In this document: in pieces, positions 26,831 to 28,203 of the stretch
How the letters are laid out: each line of letters begins with the position of its first letter
Position numbering within the stretch: position 1 is the stretch's first letter
Assembly (NCBI RefSeq): GCF_000003605.2
Contig: NW_003143793.1
Span: forward strand, 122,172 to 150,374
DNA from: Saccoglossus kowalevskii
Lineage: Eukaryota; Hemichordata; Enteropneusta; Harrimaniidae
DNA: 28,203 nt
Reading direction: 5' to 3'
Notes under the pieces: model-generated
The model's database searches: none
Told to the model about the DNA's origin: nothing
What the model saw: only the letters and a program-made list of their open reading frames with translations
Made by a program: the position numbers and the translations under genes

Positions 26831-27714
26831 ATATGAACTCTCCTAGAGCCATGAATGCAGATTGTGAAATCAAAACATTTTCTCATATATTCGCAGATGG
26901 GTGTTTTTATTGACAAATGTCACACATAATTGACCCATGAAATCAGCTTTCAAAGTACTTTGTCAACCAAGCTGTCAACAGTGAGACAATCAGCTGGCTA
27001 ATAGTAACCATGACAACTAAGGTTACCTCTAGGATCCAATCAATCTCTGAGAAACACATTTACTGGATACTATCAGCCACAAAATATCTTGATTCAGACA
27101 GATTTCGTTATTAGTAAATTTCAAGACCGTGTACAATCTCTAAATCAACAATACATAATACACATTATGTTACTTCACTTAAAGAGTGATGGTCAGGCAG
27201 CATGTCTGTAAATTTTTTGCAAACAAACAAGGTATCTTACATGGAATGCGTACATCGTTATATGAGTCCCATATCGAATGACCAATGTAAGTAAATGAAA
27301 TTAAAATTAAAAAAAAAATTTATAGAAAAATACATAGAATTGTGAAAAATTGAAAAGTACCAAAATTTCGACACGGGAAAAATATGGTTTTCAATAGATT
27401 ACAATTGAGGGTTAAAGTTTGATGTTTTATAGTTGACATTCATGCATTATTAAAAACGTGCAAGTACCTACGATCTATATATAATTCAAAATTAAATTCT
27501 TTTAAAATATTAATTAGGGCTGATATGCATCAGTGATTTGAATTCATTTATAGAGCCAGTGAGGAGATGAACTTCGTGAAATGAATTGCAAAACATTTTT
27601 CATTAAATTATTATACGTCTTTATAGACAATCAGTGGACAATGACAATTCCCAAGGCAATTTGAATTAAAACATTTATGTTTGGTGAAATTTCATTATTA
27701 TTAAAACAATTATT
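26831..27714. other. Upstream region, no clear feature
   Basis: AT-rich noncoding sequence that should be the first intron or 5' flank of the transporter. Apart from the tentative start exon at 27241-27255, I see nothing. Confidence 0.5.
27241..27255 (-). CDS. Tentative start-codon exon of the SLC38A11-like gene
   Basis: On the minus strand ATG TAC GCA TTC CAT is followed directly by a gtaaga donor. It is preceded by an in-frame stop, has A at -3, and is in phase 0 as the 24299 exon needs. The resulting tail would be ~30 residues before GASINS, close to the human N-tail. A similar three-codon candidate (ATG AAC GTG before gtaata, near 25605) shows how easily such short matches arise, so this is weak. 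The true start could also be beyond the window. Confidence 0.2.
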
Positions 27715-28203
27715 AGATGGATAGATGAATGAACACATGGAAGGATAGGTGGGTATATGAATGAACACATGGAAGGATGGGTGGGTATATGAATGAACAC
27801 ATGGAAGGATAGATGGATATATGAATGAACACATGGAAGGATAAATGGATATAAGAATGAACACATAGAAGAATAGATGGATATATGAATGAACACATGG
27901 AATGATAGATGGATATAAGAATGAACACATAGAAGGATAGATGGATATATGAATGAACACATGGAAGGATAGATGGATATATGAATGAACACATGGAAGG
28001 ATAGACGGATATATGAATGAACACATGGAAGAATAGATGGATATATGAATGAACACATGTAAGGATAAATGGATATATGAATGATCACATGGAAGGATGG
28101 GTGGGTATATGAATGAACACATGTAAGGATAGACGGATATAAGAATGAACACATAGAAGGATAGATGGATATATGAATGAACACATGGAAGGATGGGTGG
28201 GTA
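27715..28203. repeat. 32-bp minisatellite running off the window end
   Basis: About 15 units of ATGAATGAACACATGGAAGG plus ATAGATGGATAT; GAATGAACAC landmarks at 27727, 27759 and 27791 confirm the 32-bp period. Because 32 is not a multiple of 3, all three minus frames stay open and give the same repeating peptide (HVFIHISIYPSMCSF-like). This is a repeat artefact, not a gene. Confidence 0.93.

Noticed and set aside
26222-26916. Minus-strand open frames of 149 and 117 residues
   Set aside because: They translate the ~62-bp tandem repeat (recurring ICNALWE), overlap in different frames and have no known domain.
27631-28184. Overlapping minus-strand open frames of 103-173 residues
   Set aside because: They are three-frame translations of the 32-bp minisatellite; no start context, splice sites or domain.

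Overview
This is animal nuclear DNA from an invertebrate bilaterian. It is AT-rich, with short exons joined by canonical GT-AG introns of about 0.3 to 4 kb and many small non-autonomous repeats. Protein similarity recalled from memory points to a marine deuterostome or similar invertebrate; I cannot name the species from sequence alone. One run of 959 N (15828-16786) is an assembly gap.

Two protein-coding genes lie tail to tail. Positions 1-4548 (+) hold the last eight coding exons of RIF1, the telomere, replication-timing and DNA-break-repair factor. The window has its PP1-docking pair (GILK then RVSF), the conserved C-terminal DNA-binding segment and the extreme C-terminal segment. The 3'UTR runs to a poly(A) signal near 5233. 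From 24299 down to 8319 (-) is an SLC38A11-like sodium-coupled amino acid transporter (AAAP family). Thirteen coding exons are resolved: ten ordinary exons, one 15-nt microexon (18357-18371), and two duplicated, mutually exclusive terminal exons (9897-10175 and 8319-8567). The start-codon exon must lie upstream (higher coordinates) and is not securely located.

The remaining DNA is intron or intergenic and rich in repeats. Between the genes (5256-8318) are a 224-bp tandem repeat with an internal palindrome and a CpG-dense patch with a TCTCGCGAGA palindrome. Inside the transporter introns are TA-flanked MITEs (four copies of one family), a PIF/Harbinger-type MITE with TAA target duplications, several tandem arrays, and a large 26-bp minisatellite around the gap. 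Each unit of that minisatellite carries a consensus CCAAT (NF-Y) box, and the units are ordered into a 104-bp higher-order repeat. Upstream of the first resolved transporter exon are an exact 83-bp direct repeat spaced 500 bp apart, a hAT-like MITE with 7-bp target duplications, a ~62-bp degenerate repeat and a 32-bp minisatellite running off the window end.

The two genes have no evident functional link. RIF1 acts in the nucleus with PP1; the transporter acts in a membrane. Their adjacency is of interest mainly for synteny, since the human orthologues are, from memory, both on chromosome 2q. I found no bacterial-type system, CRISPR array, tRNA or rRNA gene. The best candidates for new biology are the transporter's paired terminal exons, its microexon and the CCAAT-box higher-order repeat.
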